A stretch of DNA of 64,000 nt from Lampris incognitus (Eukaryota; Chordata; Actinopteri; Lampriformes; Lampridae), in the NCBI RefSeq assembly GCF_029633865.1, contig NC_079211.1:62501-126500 (forward strand), given 5' to 3'. The translations under genes and the position numbers were made by a program. Below, piece after piece: positions 41,917 through 53,413 of this stretch (within the stretch, counting starts at the first letter, position 1; the number at the start of each line of letters is the position of its first letter). Below the pieces are notes generated by a model that was not told where the DNA came from, did not search any database, and was given only the letters and a program-made list of their open reading frames with translations.

Positions 41917-43118
41917 CTCACCAGCCACTTTATTAGGCACACCTGTCCAACTGCTCGATAACGCAAATTTCTAATCAGCCAATCACATGGCAGCAACTCA
42001 ATGCATTTAGGCATGTAGACATGGTCAAGACGATCTGCTGCAGTTCAAACCGAGCATCAAAATGGGGAAGAAAGGTGATTTAAGTGACTTTGAACGTGGC
42101 ATAGTTGTTGGTGCCAGACGGGCTGGTCTGAGTATTTCAGAAACTGCTGATCTACTGGGATTTTCACGCACAACCATCTCTAGGGTTTACAGAGAATGGT
42201 CCAAAAAAGAGAAAATATCCAGTGAGCAGCAGTTCTGTGGGCGAAAATGCCTTGTTGATGCCAGAGGAGAATGGCCAGACTGGTTCGAGCTGATAGAAAA
42301 GCAATAGTAACTCAAATAACCACTCATTCCAACCGAGGTATGCAGAAGAGCATCTCTGAACGCACAACACGTCGAACCTTGAGGCAGATGGGCTACAGCA
42401 GCAGAAGACCACACCGGGTGCCACTCCTGTCAGCTAAGAACAGGAAACTGAGGCTACAATTCGCACAGGCTCACCAAAATTGGACAACAGAAGATTGGAA
42501 AAATGTTGCCTGGTCTGATGAGTCTCGATTTCTGCTGCGACATTCGGATGGTAGGGTCAGAATTTGGCGTCAACAACATGAAAGCATGGATCCATCCTGC
42601 CTTGTATCAACGGTTCAGGCTGGTGGTGTAATGGTGTGGGGGATATTTTCTTGGCACACTTTGGGCCCCTTAGTACCAATTGAGTATCGTGTCAACGCCA
42701 CAGCCTACCTGAGTATTGTTGCTGACCATGTCCATCCCTTTATGACCACAGTGTTCCCATCTTCTGATGGCTACTTCCAGCAGGATAACGCGCCATGTCA
42801 TAAAGCTCGATTCATCTCAGACTGGTTTCTTGAACATGACAATGAGTTCACTGTACTCAAATGGCCCCCCACAGTCACCAGATCTCAATCCAATAGAGCA
42901 CCTTTGGGATGTGGTGGACCGGGAGATTCGCATCATGGATGTGCAGCCGACAAATCTGCAGCAACTGCGTGATGCTATCATGTCAATATGGACCAAACTC
43001 TGAGGAATGTTTCCAGTACCTTGTTGAATCTATGCCACGAAGGATTAAGGCAGTTCTGAAGGCAAAAGGGGGTCCAACCCGGTTCTAGCAAGGTGTACCT
43101 AATAAAGTGGCCGGTGAG
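41917..43118 (+). mobile_element. Tc1/mariner transposon, frameshifted
   Basis: Terminal inverted repeats CTCACCAGCCACTTTATTAG (left) and CTAATAAAGTGGCCGGTGAG (right) match over about 28 bp with two mismatches. The 1.2-kb length is normal for Tc1. Between them lies one transposase gene, now in three frames. Only the two ends matter for a transposase in trans, so this copy could still be mobilised in principle. Confidence 0.95.
42062..43003 (+). pseudogene. Tc1 transposase pseudogene (DD34E)
   Basis: The start at 42063 (MGKKGDLSDFERGIVVGARR) begins the helix-turn-helix region (LSISETADLLGFSRTTISRV). The frame changes near 42265 to MARLVRADRKAIVTQI, which continues through the catalytic core with WSDESRF (first Asp, about 42520) and QQDNAPCHKA (second Asp, about 42780). 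It changes again near 42865, after which SPDLNPIEHLWD supplies the catalytic Glu (about 42895). The protein ends at 43003. Two frame changes make it inactive; all three catalytic residues are still encoded. Family length is about 340 residues, consistent with the span. Confidence 0.92.
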
Positions 43119-44649
43119 CATGTCTGTTAGTGTAGATAGCGGGACCGGAAACTAAAGCATTTATGATCCTAATTCTTTTTGGAGGTGGTAGGTATTGTCT
43201 CGAGAGTAAAGGAAAAATCCCAGAAAATTAAAAAGCATAAATATGCATTTTTCTAAAAACCACTTTTATCTGCATTTCAGATGATTGAGCATTTTTCATT
43301 TTTTCACCTATGTAAAAAAAAAAAAAAAATCTGAGACTTAGAAATGTTTGGCATTATGCAAAATAAATGCATTTTTGCAAAAATGCACTTAGGATCCTAA
43401 TTTTTTTTTGGAGGTGGTAGGTATTGTTCCAGAGAGGACCAGAAAAATAGCAGAAAATTAAAACAATTTTAATAATTATACAAAATATGCATTTTCTAAA
43501 AATGGCTAAAAACCACTTTTCTTGGCATTTCAGATGATTCTGAACATTTGGGGGGAGGGAGTTAGAGTAGGGGGTAAACCACTTTTCTCGGCATTTCAGA
43601 TGATTCTGAGCATTTGGGGGGAGGGAGTTGGAGTGGGGGGGTTTAGGGGCAGGCGGTTAGCTGGCAGGATGAAGAGGAGGAAGATTTAGACGGGTGGATA
43701 ACCAAACCGCTACATTGCAGCAGGGTTCCTCTAGTAGAAACATATTTCAAGTTAAGAACGGCAGAAATGATCGCTGAAAATAGTCTTCTGCAGCTTTTGG
43801 TTAGCGTTAGGTTTGGATAAACTTAACGGATGGATCTTACAGTTAGGGCAGACAATCCTACAGCAGAGACTGGCTGCCTAAGCAAAAAAAAAAACAAAAA
43901 ACCTCTTACCCTAGTTCTACCGCCAAGTCCAACAGAAAAATGTAGACTGAGCTATCCGTTAATTTTATCCAAACCTTTGACACTGAGAAGCTCTGTACTT
44001 TCCATCAGAAATGCCGCTGCAGTAGTTAGCTTGGCAACTGTCAAGACAGTCTGTTACTATGGTATTCTTTGTGGGATTAATTCTTAGCAGGAGCCAAACT
44101 AACCACAGCAATGTCATTTCTGAAGGAGAATACAAAGCTTCTCGTAGTCAAAGTTTTGGATCAAATTAACAGACGGTTCTTTCTACATGTTTCGGTTTAG
44201 GTAGGGTTTGGGTAAAGTTTTATCTGCTCAGGTGGACAGTGCCTAAGCGTCGGCTTGGAGAAACCCTCAGGATTAGGGTTATGGAGAGAGTTTAATGGGT
44301 TAATGGTAGGTTCAATTTGGATGTTTTTTCTTCTTTAAAATTGATCTCCCACTGTCTTGTATCTTGATTGGTTTACCCCGTTTAAACTTGAAAAATTGAT
44401 GGTGGGGGTTGGAGCATTATGATTTTTTTTATTGAAGTTCTCTGCTACGGCAGTTTGTTTTTAGGGTTAGGTTTAAATAAAATTAATTGATGGCTGTCAG
44501 CATTTTACCACTCAGAGCATGCTTCTTTCCACAAAAGCACAGAACTTGTGATTAAGCCACTTCTCTGTACCTGCTTTATGCTCAGGAAGAAGCATCACAG
44601 CTCATCATCGTGGGTAGCAGGACTCACTTTAGAAATACATTTCTCTAGA

Positions 44650-45660
44650 ACAGCACAGCAACAGAGACTAAAACTTCGCAATAGCCAAGCGAACCATGGC
44701 AATGATATTTCTGATGGATAATACTGACCTTCTCGGAGTGAAAGTTTAGGGTTGAATGCCCGGGTCAGCACGTGTCACCAGAGTGCCGGCTTGGAGATAC
44801 CCCCAGAATTAGGGATGTGGATAGAGTTTGATGGATTAAGGATACGGTAAATTTGGATGTTTCTTCCTTACAATTCACCTCCCATTGTCTTCCATCTTGA
44901 TTAGTTTACCCTGCTTTAAACTTCAAAAGCTGTTGGTGGGATTTAGAGTAATAAGCTTTTTTTTTTAAGTTGTCTGCTATTGCAATTTAATGTTTTTAGG
45001 GTAAAGATTAGGTCTGGATAAAACTGGTGGATTTCTGAATTATTCCCCCTTTTTAACCCCTCAGAATGCGCTCCTTCCTCGAAGCTCCCATAAAGGAGCA
45101 CTCAGTCATAAAAGCAGAGTTTGTCATTAAACAACTTCCCTGTACCCGCTTTGCACTCAGGAAGATTCACGACAGCCCATAATCGTGGCTGGCGGGAATC
45201 ACTTTAGAAACATATTTCAAGTTAAGAACGGCAGAAATGATCGCTGAAAATACAGTCTTCTGCAGCTTTTGGTTAGAGTTAGGTTTGGATAAACTTAACG
45301 GATGGAATCTTACGGTTAGGGCCGGGGTTTGATCTGCTAGGGCAGACAATCCTACAGCAGAGACTGGCTGCCTGAGCAAACAAAAAACAAACCTCTTACC
45401 CTAGTTCTACCCCCAAGTCTAACAAAAAAAAAATATGTAGAATGAGCTATCCGTTAATTTTATCAAAACCTTTCACACCGAAAAGCTCTGTACTTTCCAT
45501 CAGAAACGCCACTGCAGTGATTAGCTTGGTAACCGCCAAGACAGTCTCTCTCACTATGGTATTCTTTGTGGGATTAATTCTTAGCAGGAGTAAAGCTAAC
45601 CACGGCAATGGCATTTCTGATGGGAAATACTGAGTGTCTTGGAGCTTTAGGTTTGTATAT
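44650..45660. repeat. Higher-order satellite repeat, copy H3 (lacks A/T-rich part)
   Basis: Spacer type 2 (44750-45200) passes directly to the GATCGCTGAAAATACAGTC section and an inverted unit (45365-45590), without the A/T-rich part of H1 and H2. This is either a deletion or the ancestral form. Confidence 0.8.
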
Positions 45661-48470
45661 AATTAACGAATGGCTCTTTCTACATTTTTAAGGGTTGGGA
45701 TAGGTTTAGTATAAGGGTTTTATCTGCACAGGCAGACAGTCTCTGTTGCTGACCATAACCCTACACCAACCCTGACTGAAAGATGTAGAACAAGATGGCT
45801 CTTTCTACATGTTTCGCTTAGGGTATGGGTTTTATCAGCTCAGGTAGACAATCGCACAGAGAATACCACAGCAACAGAGTCCAACTCTTCGCAGTAGCCA
45901 AGCTAACCACGGCAATGGCATTTCTGATGGAAAGTACCAAGCTTCTCGAAGCAAGTTTTAGATAAAATTACTGGACGGCTCTTTCAACATGTTTCGCTTA
46001 GGGTAAGGGTTTTATCCGTTTAGTCGAACAATCCCTCAGAAATCCAAAGGCAACAGAGACCAACTCTTCATCGTAGCCAAGCTAATTATGGCAATGGCAC
46101 TGCGGATGGAACGTACCGAGCTTCTCGGCGCGATAGTTTTGGGTAAAATAAACAGATGGCTCTTTCTACATGTTTCGGTTGGGTTAGGGGAAGTGTTTTA
46201 TCTGCTCAGGCAAACAATCAAACAGAGAATACCACAGCAACAGAGTCCAACTCATCGCAGTAGCCATGATAACCACGGCAATGGCATTTTTGATGGAAAA
46301 TACCAAGCTTCTCGGAGTGAAAGTTTTGGATAAAATTACTGGACAGCTCTTTCTACATATTTCGCTTAGTGTAAGGGTTTTATCAGCTCAGGCAGACAAT
46401 CACACAGAGAACACCACAGCAACGAAGTCTAACTCTTCATAGTAGTCAAGGTAACTACGGCAATGGCATTACTGATGGAAAGTACTAAGCTTTTCGGAGT
46501 GAAAGTTTTGGATAAAATTACTGGACAGCTTTTTTGACATATTTTGCTTAGTGTAAGGGTTTTATCAGCTCAGGCAGACAATCACACACAGAACACCACA
46601 GCAACAGATGCTAACTCTTCGTAGTAGCCAAGGTAACTACGGCAATGGCATTTCTGATGGAAAGTACCAAGCTTCTCGGAGTGAAAGTTTTGGATAAAAT
46701 TACTGGACAGCTCTTTCTACATGTTTCGCTTAGTGTAAGGGTTTTATCTATTCAGTCGGACAATCCCGCAGAAATACAACAGCAACAGATACTAACTCTT
46801 TGTGGTAGCCAAGCAAACCAGGGCAATGGCATTACTGAAGTACCAAGATTCTCGGAGTGAAATTTTGGATAAAATTACTGGACGGCTCTTTCTACATATT
46901 TCGCTTAGTGTAAGGGTTTTATCAGCTCAGGCAGACAATCACACAGAGAACACCAAAGCAACAGAGACTAACTCTTCGTAGTAGCCAAGCTAACTACGGC
47001 AATGGCATTACTGATGGAAAGTACCAAGCTTCTCGGAGTGAACGTTTTGGATAAAATTAACGGACGGCTCCTTCTACATGTTTTGCTTAGGGTGAGGGTT
47101 TTATCAGCTCAGGTAGACAATCAAACAGAGAATACCACAGCAACAGAGTCTAACTCTTCATAGTAGCTAAACGAACCACAGCAAAGTCATTTCTGATGGA
47201 AAGTACCGAGCTTCTCCGAGTGATAGTTCCGGATGAAATCAACAGATGACTCTTTCTACATGTTTCACTTAAGAGTTTTATCTGCTCAGCCAGATAATCC
47301 CGTAGAAATACCACAGCAACAGACAGTCTTTGTGGTAGCCAAGCCAACCACGGCAATGGCATTTCTGATGGAGAGCAGTGAGCTTGTCCCAGCGATAGTT
47401 TTGGGTAAAATAAACGGATGGTTCTTTCTACATGTTTCGGTTGGGTTAGGCTAAGTGTTTTACCTGCTGAGGCAGACAATCCCACAGCGACGGAGACTAC
47501 CACTTCGCGGTAGCCAAGCTAAACACAGAAATGACAATTTTGAAATAAAGTATCGACTTTCTCGTAGACAATTTTGGATCAAATCAACCAATGACTTTCT
47601 TCATGTTTTGGTTGAGGTAGGGTTTGCGTAAGGGTTTTATCTGCTCAGGCAAACAATCTCACAGCAACAGAGACCAACTCTTCGCAATAGCAAAGCTCAC
47701 CATGGCAATGGCATTTCTGATGGAAAGTACTAGGCTTCTCGGAGTGACAGTTTTGGATCTTATTCAAGTATGCTCTTACAACAATGTTTCGATTTGGTTA
47801 GCGAAAGGGTTTTACCTGCTCAGGCAGACAATCCCACAGCAACAGAGGCTAACTTTGCTGTAGCCAAGCTAAACACAGCAATGGCACTGCTCTTCTCAAG
47901 TACCGAGCTTCTGAGTGATAGTTTCGGGAAAAAAAAATCACGGAGACCGTTTCTACATGTTTCAATTAGGGTAAGGGTTTTATCAGCTCAGGCAGACAAT
48001 CGCACGGAGATTACATCAGCAACAGAGACTAACCCATCGCAGTAGCCAAGCTAACCACGGCAATGGCATTTCTGATGGAAAGTACCAAGCTTCAAGGAGT
48101 GAAAGTTTTGGATAAAATTACTGGACGGCTCTTTCTACACATTTCGCTAAGCTTAAGGGTTTTATCTGCTCAGTCAAACAATCCCACAAAAAAATACCAC
48201 ACCACAGAATAACTCTTAGCAGTAGCCAAGCTATCCATGACAGTCATTTCTGATGGAAAGTACTGAGCTTTTCCAACTGAAAGGTTTGGATAAAGTTAAT
48301 GGACGGCTCTTTCTACATATATCGATTAGCGTAAGCGTTTTATCAGCTTGGGCAGTCAATCGCACAGAGAATACCACAGCAACAGAGGCCAACTCTTCGT
48401 GGTAGCCAAGCTAACCACGGCAATGACATTTCTGATGGATAATATTGAGCTTCTCGGAGTGAAAGTTAAG
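45660..48470. repeat. Satellite array, about 180-bp units (block 4)
   Basis: Direct units beginning with a distinctive one (GACCATAACCCTACACCAAC, AGATGTAGAACAAGATGGC at 45755-45800) that is also found at 58620 and 61680. The array 45830-48370 parallels 58680-60760 unit by unit over much of its length. Confidence 0.9.
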
Positions 48471-49262
48471 GGTTGAATGCCTGGGCCAGCGCGTGTCACC
48501 AGAGTGCCTCCGCCAGTGCTGGCTTAGAGAGACCCCCAGAATTAGGTTTAGGGATGTGGATAGAGTTTGATGGATTAAGGATACGGTAAATTTGGACGTT
48601 TCTTCTTTATAATTCACCTCCCATCTTGATTAGTTTACCCTGCTTTAAGCTTCAAAAGTTGTTGGTGGGGTTTAGAGTAATAAGCTTTTTTTTTTTTAAG
48701 TTGTCTGCTATTGCAATTGAATTTTTTTTTAGGGTACAGATTAGGACTAAGGTTTAGGTCTGGATAAAACTGGTGGATTTCTGAATTATTCCCCCTTTTT
48801 AACCCCTCAGAATGCGCTCCTTCCTCAAAGCTCCCATAAAGGAGCACTCAGTCATAAAAGCAGAGTTTGTCATTAAACAACTTCCCTGTACCTGCTTTGC
48901 GCTCAGGAAGATTCACGACAGCCCATAATCGTGGCTGGCGGGAATCACTTTAGAAACATATTTCAAGTTAAGAATGGCAGAAATGATCGCTGAAAATACA
49001 GTCTTCTGCAGCTTTTGGTTAGAGTTGGGTTTGGATAAACTTAACGGATGGATCTTATGGTTAGGGCTGGGGTTTGATCTGCTAGGGCAGACAATCCTAC
49101 AGCAGAGACTGGCTGCCTGAGCAAACAAAAAAACCAAACCTCTTACCCTAGTTCTACCCCCAAGTCTAACAAAAAAAATGTAGAATGAGCTATCCGTTTA
49201 TTTTATCCAAACCTTTGACACCGAGAAGCTCTGTACTTTCCATCAGAAATGCCACTGCAGTG
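48470..49262. repeat. Higher-order satellite repeat, copy H4, cut by the gypsy insertion
   Basis: Spacer type 2 (48480-48960) and an inverted unit starting about 49100. The inverted unit is broken at GTTAG (49263-49267) by the LTR element and resumes at 56873. Confidence 0.85.
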
Positions 49263-49267
49263 GTTAG

Positions 49268-49464
49268 TATTGTATTTTTAAATCACGTCAGGACACAGCG
49301 CTGTCGCTCGACACAACCTCTCCGTGGCATTTATTTAGACTGACACAGCATCAAAGGCAGACCCGATCAAACAACCCAGAGCCCGCAGGCATCACCAATC
49401 GATCCCAGCACAATAGAACAGCACCAAATCAAATGCAGCACTGTCGATGTGTGCATACATAACA
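49268..49464 (-). repeat. Gypsy LTR (3' LTR of the element)
   Basis: This LTR begins TGTTATGTATGC on the minus strand, directly after the G-run, and ends ACAATA at the target duplication. It contains an AATAAA on the minus strand (AAATAAATGCC). Confidence 0.92.
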
Positions 49465-49516
49465 TCCCCCCCCCCCCCGGCAGGATTTCAAACATGAAAG
49501 GTTGACACAAAGTCCT

Positions 49517-50242
49517 CTAGGTGGCCAGGGCGTAAACGTGTGCGAACAGGTCGCGTGGCGGCCTGAGGCTGGGCAGGCCGAGATGGGGAGGGAGAAGGCA
49601 GGGGAAGCTGAGGCCCAGGAATGTCTGGGGCCCGTATAGGAGCTGCATGAAGCCCCGGGCGTCTCGCCATGCTGAGGGAATGGCTATGGTTGTGTCACCA
49701 GCTGTGTGTGGCGGAGCTGACACCTTCCGTAGACGACTGGAGTGCCACCGAGTGCCATCGCTGAGGAGGTAAGTGGCTGGGCCCAGCTGACGGGTGACTT
49801 GGAGAGGAGAGGACCAGTATGAAGCCATTTTATTGTCCCTGTGGGGCCTGCGAACCCTGACCCAGTCTGACACATTGATGTCTGGCACCCTGGTTCGTTT
49901 TGACTGGTCAAACCGTTGCTTCATCCGCGTCTGCTGACGAGTGACTGAGGCTCTGACCCCAGAGGGAGGTGCCTGAGGTGTGGAGGGGCGGAGCCTGTCA
50001 AGGGGCATGCACAGTTCCCGGCCTAGCATGAGAGAGGCTGGGGAGACGCCTGTGGTCGAGTGCTGCGTGGCCCGATAGTGCAGCAGAGTGTGACGGATGG
50101 CCTGCGTGAAAGAGCACCCTTGGGCCATGTGTGCTCTGAGGCCGTTCTTCAGTGACTGGTGAAAACGTTCAACGCCGCCATTGGCCTGGGGGTGGTAGTA
50201 CACAGTGCGTATATGACGGATGCCCTTGCTTTCGAGATAAGC
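49517..50242 (-). pseudogene. Gypsy gag-pol fossil: integrase C-terminal part
   Basis: The minus strand carries the remainder of the integrase on the other side of the LINE: the YYHPQANGGVERFHQSLKN block around the catalytic Glu (about 50190), then SDWVRVRRPHRDNKMASYWS and ATYLLSDGTRWHSSRLRKV, the usual C-terminal integrase regions. It lies next to the 3' LTR. Confidence 0.88.
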
Positions 50243-50377
50243 AGTGAACTCAGCAGAGAAACCCAGCCACTGAGGATGCACAAGCCAGTGCATCCTTAGT
50301 GCCGGTCCCAAGCCCGGACAAATGGGGAGGGTTGCGTCAGGAAGGGCATCCGGCGTAAAATCTTTGCCAAATCAAAT

Positions 50378-51676
50378 ATGCGGATCATAAATAAGACTTA
50401 CATACAGGATCGGTCGAGGCCCGGGTTACCAACGACCGCCACCGGTACTGTTAACCAGCAGGGTGTCGGTGGAAACTATGCTACTGTTGGGCGAAGGAGA
50501 AGGAGAGGGGGAAAGCATGTCCAGAGGCAGCTAGAGAGGAGGAAGGGTAGGCATGTGGAGGTGAGAGTTAGAACTTTGAATGTTGGCACTATGACTGGTA
50601 AAGGGAGAGAGCTGGCTGACATGATGGAAAGAAGAAAGGTAGGCATACTGTGTGTGCAAGAGACCAGGTGGAAGGGGAGTAAGGCCAGGAGTATCGGAGG
50701 TGGGTTCAAACTCTTCTACCATGGTGTGAATGGGAGGAGAAATGGGGTAGGGGTAATTCTGAAGGAAGAGTATGTCAAGAGCGTGCTGGAGGTGAAGAGA
50801 GTGTCAGACAGAGTGATGAGTATGAAGCTGGAAATTGAAGGTTTATTGCTGAATGTTATCAGCGCATATGCCCCGCAAGTTGGGTGTGAGATGGATGAAA
50901 AAGAAGAATTCTGGAATGAGTTGGACGACATGGTGGAGAGGGTACCCAAGGAGGAGAGAGTGGTGATTGGAGCGGACTTCAATGGACATGTTGGTGAAGG
51001 GAACAGAGGTGATGAGGAGGTGATGGGAAGGTATGGAGTCAAGAAGAGAAATGTGGAAGGACAGATGGTGGTCGATTTTGCGAAAAGGATGGAAATGGCT
51101 GTGGTGAATACATATTTCAAGAAGAGGGAGGAACACAGGGTGACGTACAAGAGTGGAGGAAAGTGCACACAGGTGGAGTATATCTTATGTAGAAGGCGCC
51201 ATCTAAAAGGGATTGGAGACTGCAAGGTGGTGACAGGGGAGAGCGTAGCTAGGCAGCATCGGATGGTGGTCTGTAGGATGACTTTGGAGACCAAGAAGAG
51301 GAAGCGAGTGAAGACACAGCCGAAGATCAAATGGTGGAAGTTGAAGAAGGAAGACTGTTGTGTGGAGTTCAGGCAGGAGTTAAGACAGGCACTGGGTGGT
51401 AGTGAAGAGTTGCCAGATGGCTGGAAAACCACTGCAGAAATAGTTAGGGAGACAGCTAGGAAGGTACTTGGTGTGTCATCAGGACAGAGGAAGGAAGACA
51501 AGGAGACTTGGTGGTGGAATGAGGAAGTACAGCAAATTATACAGAGGAAAAGGTTGGCAAAGAAGAAGCGGGATAGTCAGAGAGATGAAGAAAGTAGACA
51601 GGCGTACAAGGAGATGCAGCGTAAAGCAAAGAGAGAGGTGGCAAAGGCAAAGGAAAAGGCGTATGGTGAGTTGTAA
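50378..51676 (+). CDS. LINE ORF, apurinic-type endonuclease part
   Basis: 432 codons, counted from a TTG; the first ATG may be further in. The EEP endonuclease fold is seen as RTLNVGTMTGK, LCVQETRW (catalytic Glu), LNVISAYAPQVG, VVIGADFNGHVG (Asp and Asn of the core) and ARQHRMVV (C-terminal His). It nicks the target for reverse transcription. The frame ends at a TAA (51674-51676) where related elements have a tyrosine codon (AYGELYD), and the RT follows in the same frame, so one base change appears to have split a single protein. Confidence 0.9.
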   Translation: MRIINKTYIQDRSRPGLPTTATGTVNQQGVGGNYATVGRRRRRGGKHVQRQLERRKGRHVEVRVRTLNVGTMTGKGRELADMMERRKVGILCVQETRWKGSKARSIGGGFKLFYHGVNGRRNGVGVILKEEYVKSVLEVKRVSDRVMSMKLEIEGLLLNVISAYAPQVGCEMDEKEEFWNELDDMVERVPKEERVVIGADFNGHVGEGNRGDEEVMGRYGVKKRNVEGQMVVDFAKRMEMAVVNTYFKKREEHRVTYKSGGKCTQVEYILCRRRHLKGIGDCKVVTGESVARQHRMVVCRMTLETKKRKRVKTQPKIKWWKLKKEDCCVEFRQELRQALGGSEELPDGWKTTAEIVRETARKVLGVSSGQRKEDKETWWWNEEVQQIIQRKRLAKKKRDSQRDEESRQAYKEMQRKAKREVAKAKEKAYGEL

Positions 51677-51709
51677 GACAGATTAGACACTAAGGAAGGA
51701 GAAAAGGAC

Positions 51710-53371
51710 TTGTACCGATTGGCTAGACAGAGGGACCAAGCTGCAAAGGATGTGCAGCAAGTTAGGGCGATCAAGGATAGAGATGGAAATGTGCTTACAA
51801 GTGAGGAGAGTGTGCTAAGAAGGTGGAAGGAATACTTTGAGGGGCTGATGAATGAAGAAAATGAGAGAGAGAGAAGGTTGGATGATGTAGGGATAGGGAA
51901 TCAGGAAGTTCAGCGGATTAGCAAGGAGGAAGTGAGGGCAGCTATGAAGAGGATGAAGAATGGAAAGGCAGTTGGTCCTGATGACATACCTGTGGAGGCA
52001 TGGAGATGTTTAGGAGAGATGGCAGTGGAGTTTTTAACTAGATTGTTTAACACAATCCTGGAAAGTGAGAGGATGCCTGAGGAGTGGAGAAGAAGCATAC
52101 TGGTACCGATTTTCAAGAACAAGGGCGATGTGCAGAACTGTAACAACTGCAGAGGTATAAAGTTGATCAGCCACAGCATGAAGATTTGGGAAAGAGTAAT
52201 AGAAGCTAGGTTAAGAGGAGAGGTGACGATCAGCGAGCAGCAGTATGGTTTCATGCCACGAAAGAGCACCACAGATGCAATGTTTGCTTTGAGAATGTTG
52301 ATTGAGAAGTATAGAGAAGGCCAGAAAGAGTTGCATTGTGTCTTTGTAGATTTAGAGAAAGCTTATGACAGAGTGCCGAGAGAGGAGGTGTGGTATTGTA
52401 TGAGGAAGTCAGGAGTTGCAGAGAAGTATGTAGGAGTGGTGCAGGATACGTATGAGGGAAGTGTGACAATGGTGAGGTGTGCTGTTGGAATGACAGATGG
52501 GTTCAAGGTGGAGGTGGGATTACATCAAGGATCGGCTCTTAGCCCTTTCTTGTTTGCAATGGTGATGGACAGGTTGACGGACAAGATCAGGCAGGAGTCT
52601 CCATGGACGATGATGTTCGCGGATGACATTGTGATCTGTAGCGAGAGTAGGGTGCAGGTTGAGGAGAGCCTGGAGAGGTGGAGGTATGCACTGGAGAGAA
52701 GAGGAATGAAAGCCAGTAGGAGCAAGACGGAATACCTATGCGTGAATGAGAGAGAGGACAGTGGAATGGTCAGGATGCAAGGAGTGGAGGTGACAAAGGC
52801 ATTTGAGTTTAAATACTTGGGGTCAACTGTCCAAAGTAACGGGGAGTGCAGTAGAGAGGTGAAAAAGAGAGTGCAGGCAGGTTGGAGTGGGTGGAGAAGT
52901 GTGTCAGGAGTGATTTGCGACAGAAGGGTATCAGCAAGAGTTAAAGGGAAAGTTTACAAGATGGTTGTGAGACCAGCTATGTTATATGGTTTGGAGACAG
53001 TGGCACTGACGAAAAGACAGGAGGCGGAGCTGGAGGTGGCAGAGTTGAAGATGCTAAGATTTTCACTGGGAGTAACGAAGAAGGACAGGATTAGGAGCGA
53101 TTATATTAGAGGGACCGCTCAGGTTGGACGGTTTGGGGACAAAGCAAGAGAGGCAAGATTGAGATGGCTTGGACATGTGTGGAGGAGAGATGCCGAGTAT
53201 ATTGGGAGAAGGATGCTGAATATGGAACTGCCAGGGAAGAGGAGAAGAGGAAGGCCAAAGAGGAGGTTTATGGATGTGGTGAGGGAAGACATGCAGGTGG
53301 CTGGTGTGACAGAGGAAGACGCAGAAGACAGGAAGAAATGGAAACGGATGATCCGCTGTGGCGACCCCTAA
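51710..53371 (+). CDS. LINE ORF, reverse transcriptase part
   Basis: 553 codons in the same frame as the endonuclease, 33 bases after the premature TAA. RT motifs: NGKAVGPDDIPVEAW, FKNKGDVQNCNNCRGIKL, EQQYGFMPRKSTTDAMFALR, CVFVDLEKAYDRV (catalytic Asp), GLHQGSALSPFLFAMVMD, MMFADDIVIC (catalytic Asp pair, about 52612-52640) and EFKYLGSTV. The C-terminal part has ARLRWLGHVWRR and GRPKRRFMD, usual for RTE and related fish LINEs. It stops at 53371, just before the short 3' end. Apart from the upstream stop it looks whole. Confidence 0.93.
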   Translation: MYRLARQRDQAAKDVQQVRAIKDRDGNVLTSEESVLRRWKEYFEGLMNEENERERRLDDVGIGNQEVQRISKEEVRAAMKRMKNGKAVGPDDIPVEAWRCLGEMAVEFLTRLFNTILESERMPEEWRRSILVPIFKNKGDVQNCNNCRGIKLISHSMKIWERVIEARLRGEVTISEQQYGFMPRKSTTDAMFALRMLIEKYREGQKELHCVFVDLEKAYDRVPREEVWYCMRKSGVAEKYVGVVQDTYEGSVTMVRCAVGMTDGFKVEVGLHQGSALSPFLFAMVMDRLTDKIRQESPWTMMFADDIVICSESRVQVEESLERWRYALERRGMKASRSKTEYLCVNEREDSGMVRMQGVEVTKAFEFKYLGSTVQSNGECSREVKKRVQAGWSGWRSVSGVICDRRVSARVKGKVYKMVVRPAMLYGLETVALTKRQEAELEVAELKMLRFSLGVTKKDRIRSDYIRGTAQVGRFGDKAREARLRWLGHVWRRDAEYIGRRMLNMELPGKRRRGRPKRRFMDVVREDMQVAGVTEEDAEDRKKWKRMIRCGDP

Positions 53372-53413
53372 CGGGAGCAGCCGAAAGTAGTAGTAGTAGT
53401 GAACTCAGCAGAG

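Larger units (their letters stand above)
41290..44650. repeat. Higher-order satellite repeat, copy H2, with Tc1 inside
   Basis: Same order of parts as H1, interrupted by a Tc1 element. Without it the copy is about 2.15 kb; the A/T-rich part has one extra internal duplication (GGCATTTCAGATGATTCTGA at about 43530 and 43590). Similarity to H1 is high, so the duplication is recent compared with divergence among single 180-bp units. Confidence 0.85.
50259..53397 (+). mobile_element. RTE-type LINE, nearly full length, inside the gypsy element
   Basis: A 3.1-kb non-LTR element lies opposite to its host gypsy and is flanked by a 16-bp target duplication AGTGAACTCAGCAGAG (50243-50258 and 53398-53413). 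The 5' part has AGTGCCGGTCCCAAGCCCGG and GGGTTGCGTCAGGAAGGGCA, and the 3' end has GATCCGCTGTGGCGACCCCT and a (GTA)n tail, both very common in fish RTE/Expander-like elements. The coding region is complete except for one stop. The gypsy insertion must be older than this LINE. Confidence 0.92.

Noticed and set aside
50716-51501. Long minus-strand frame opposite the LINE endonuclease
   Set aside because: Mirror frame of a purine-rich coding strand (Ser/Leu/Phe-rich); no domain.
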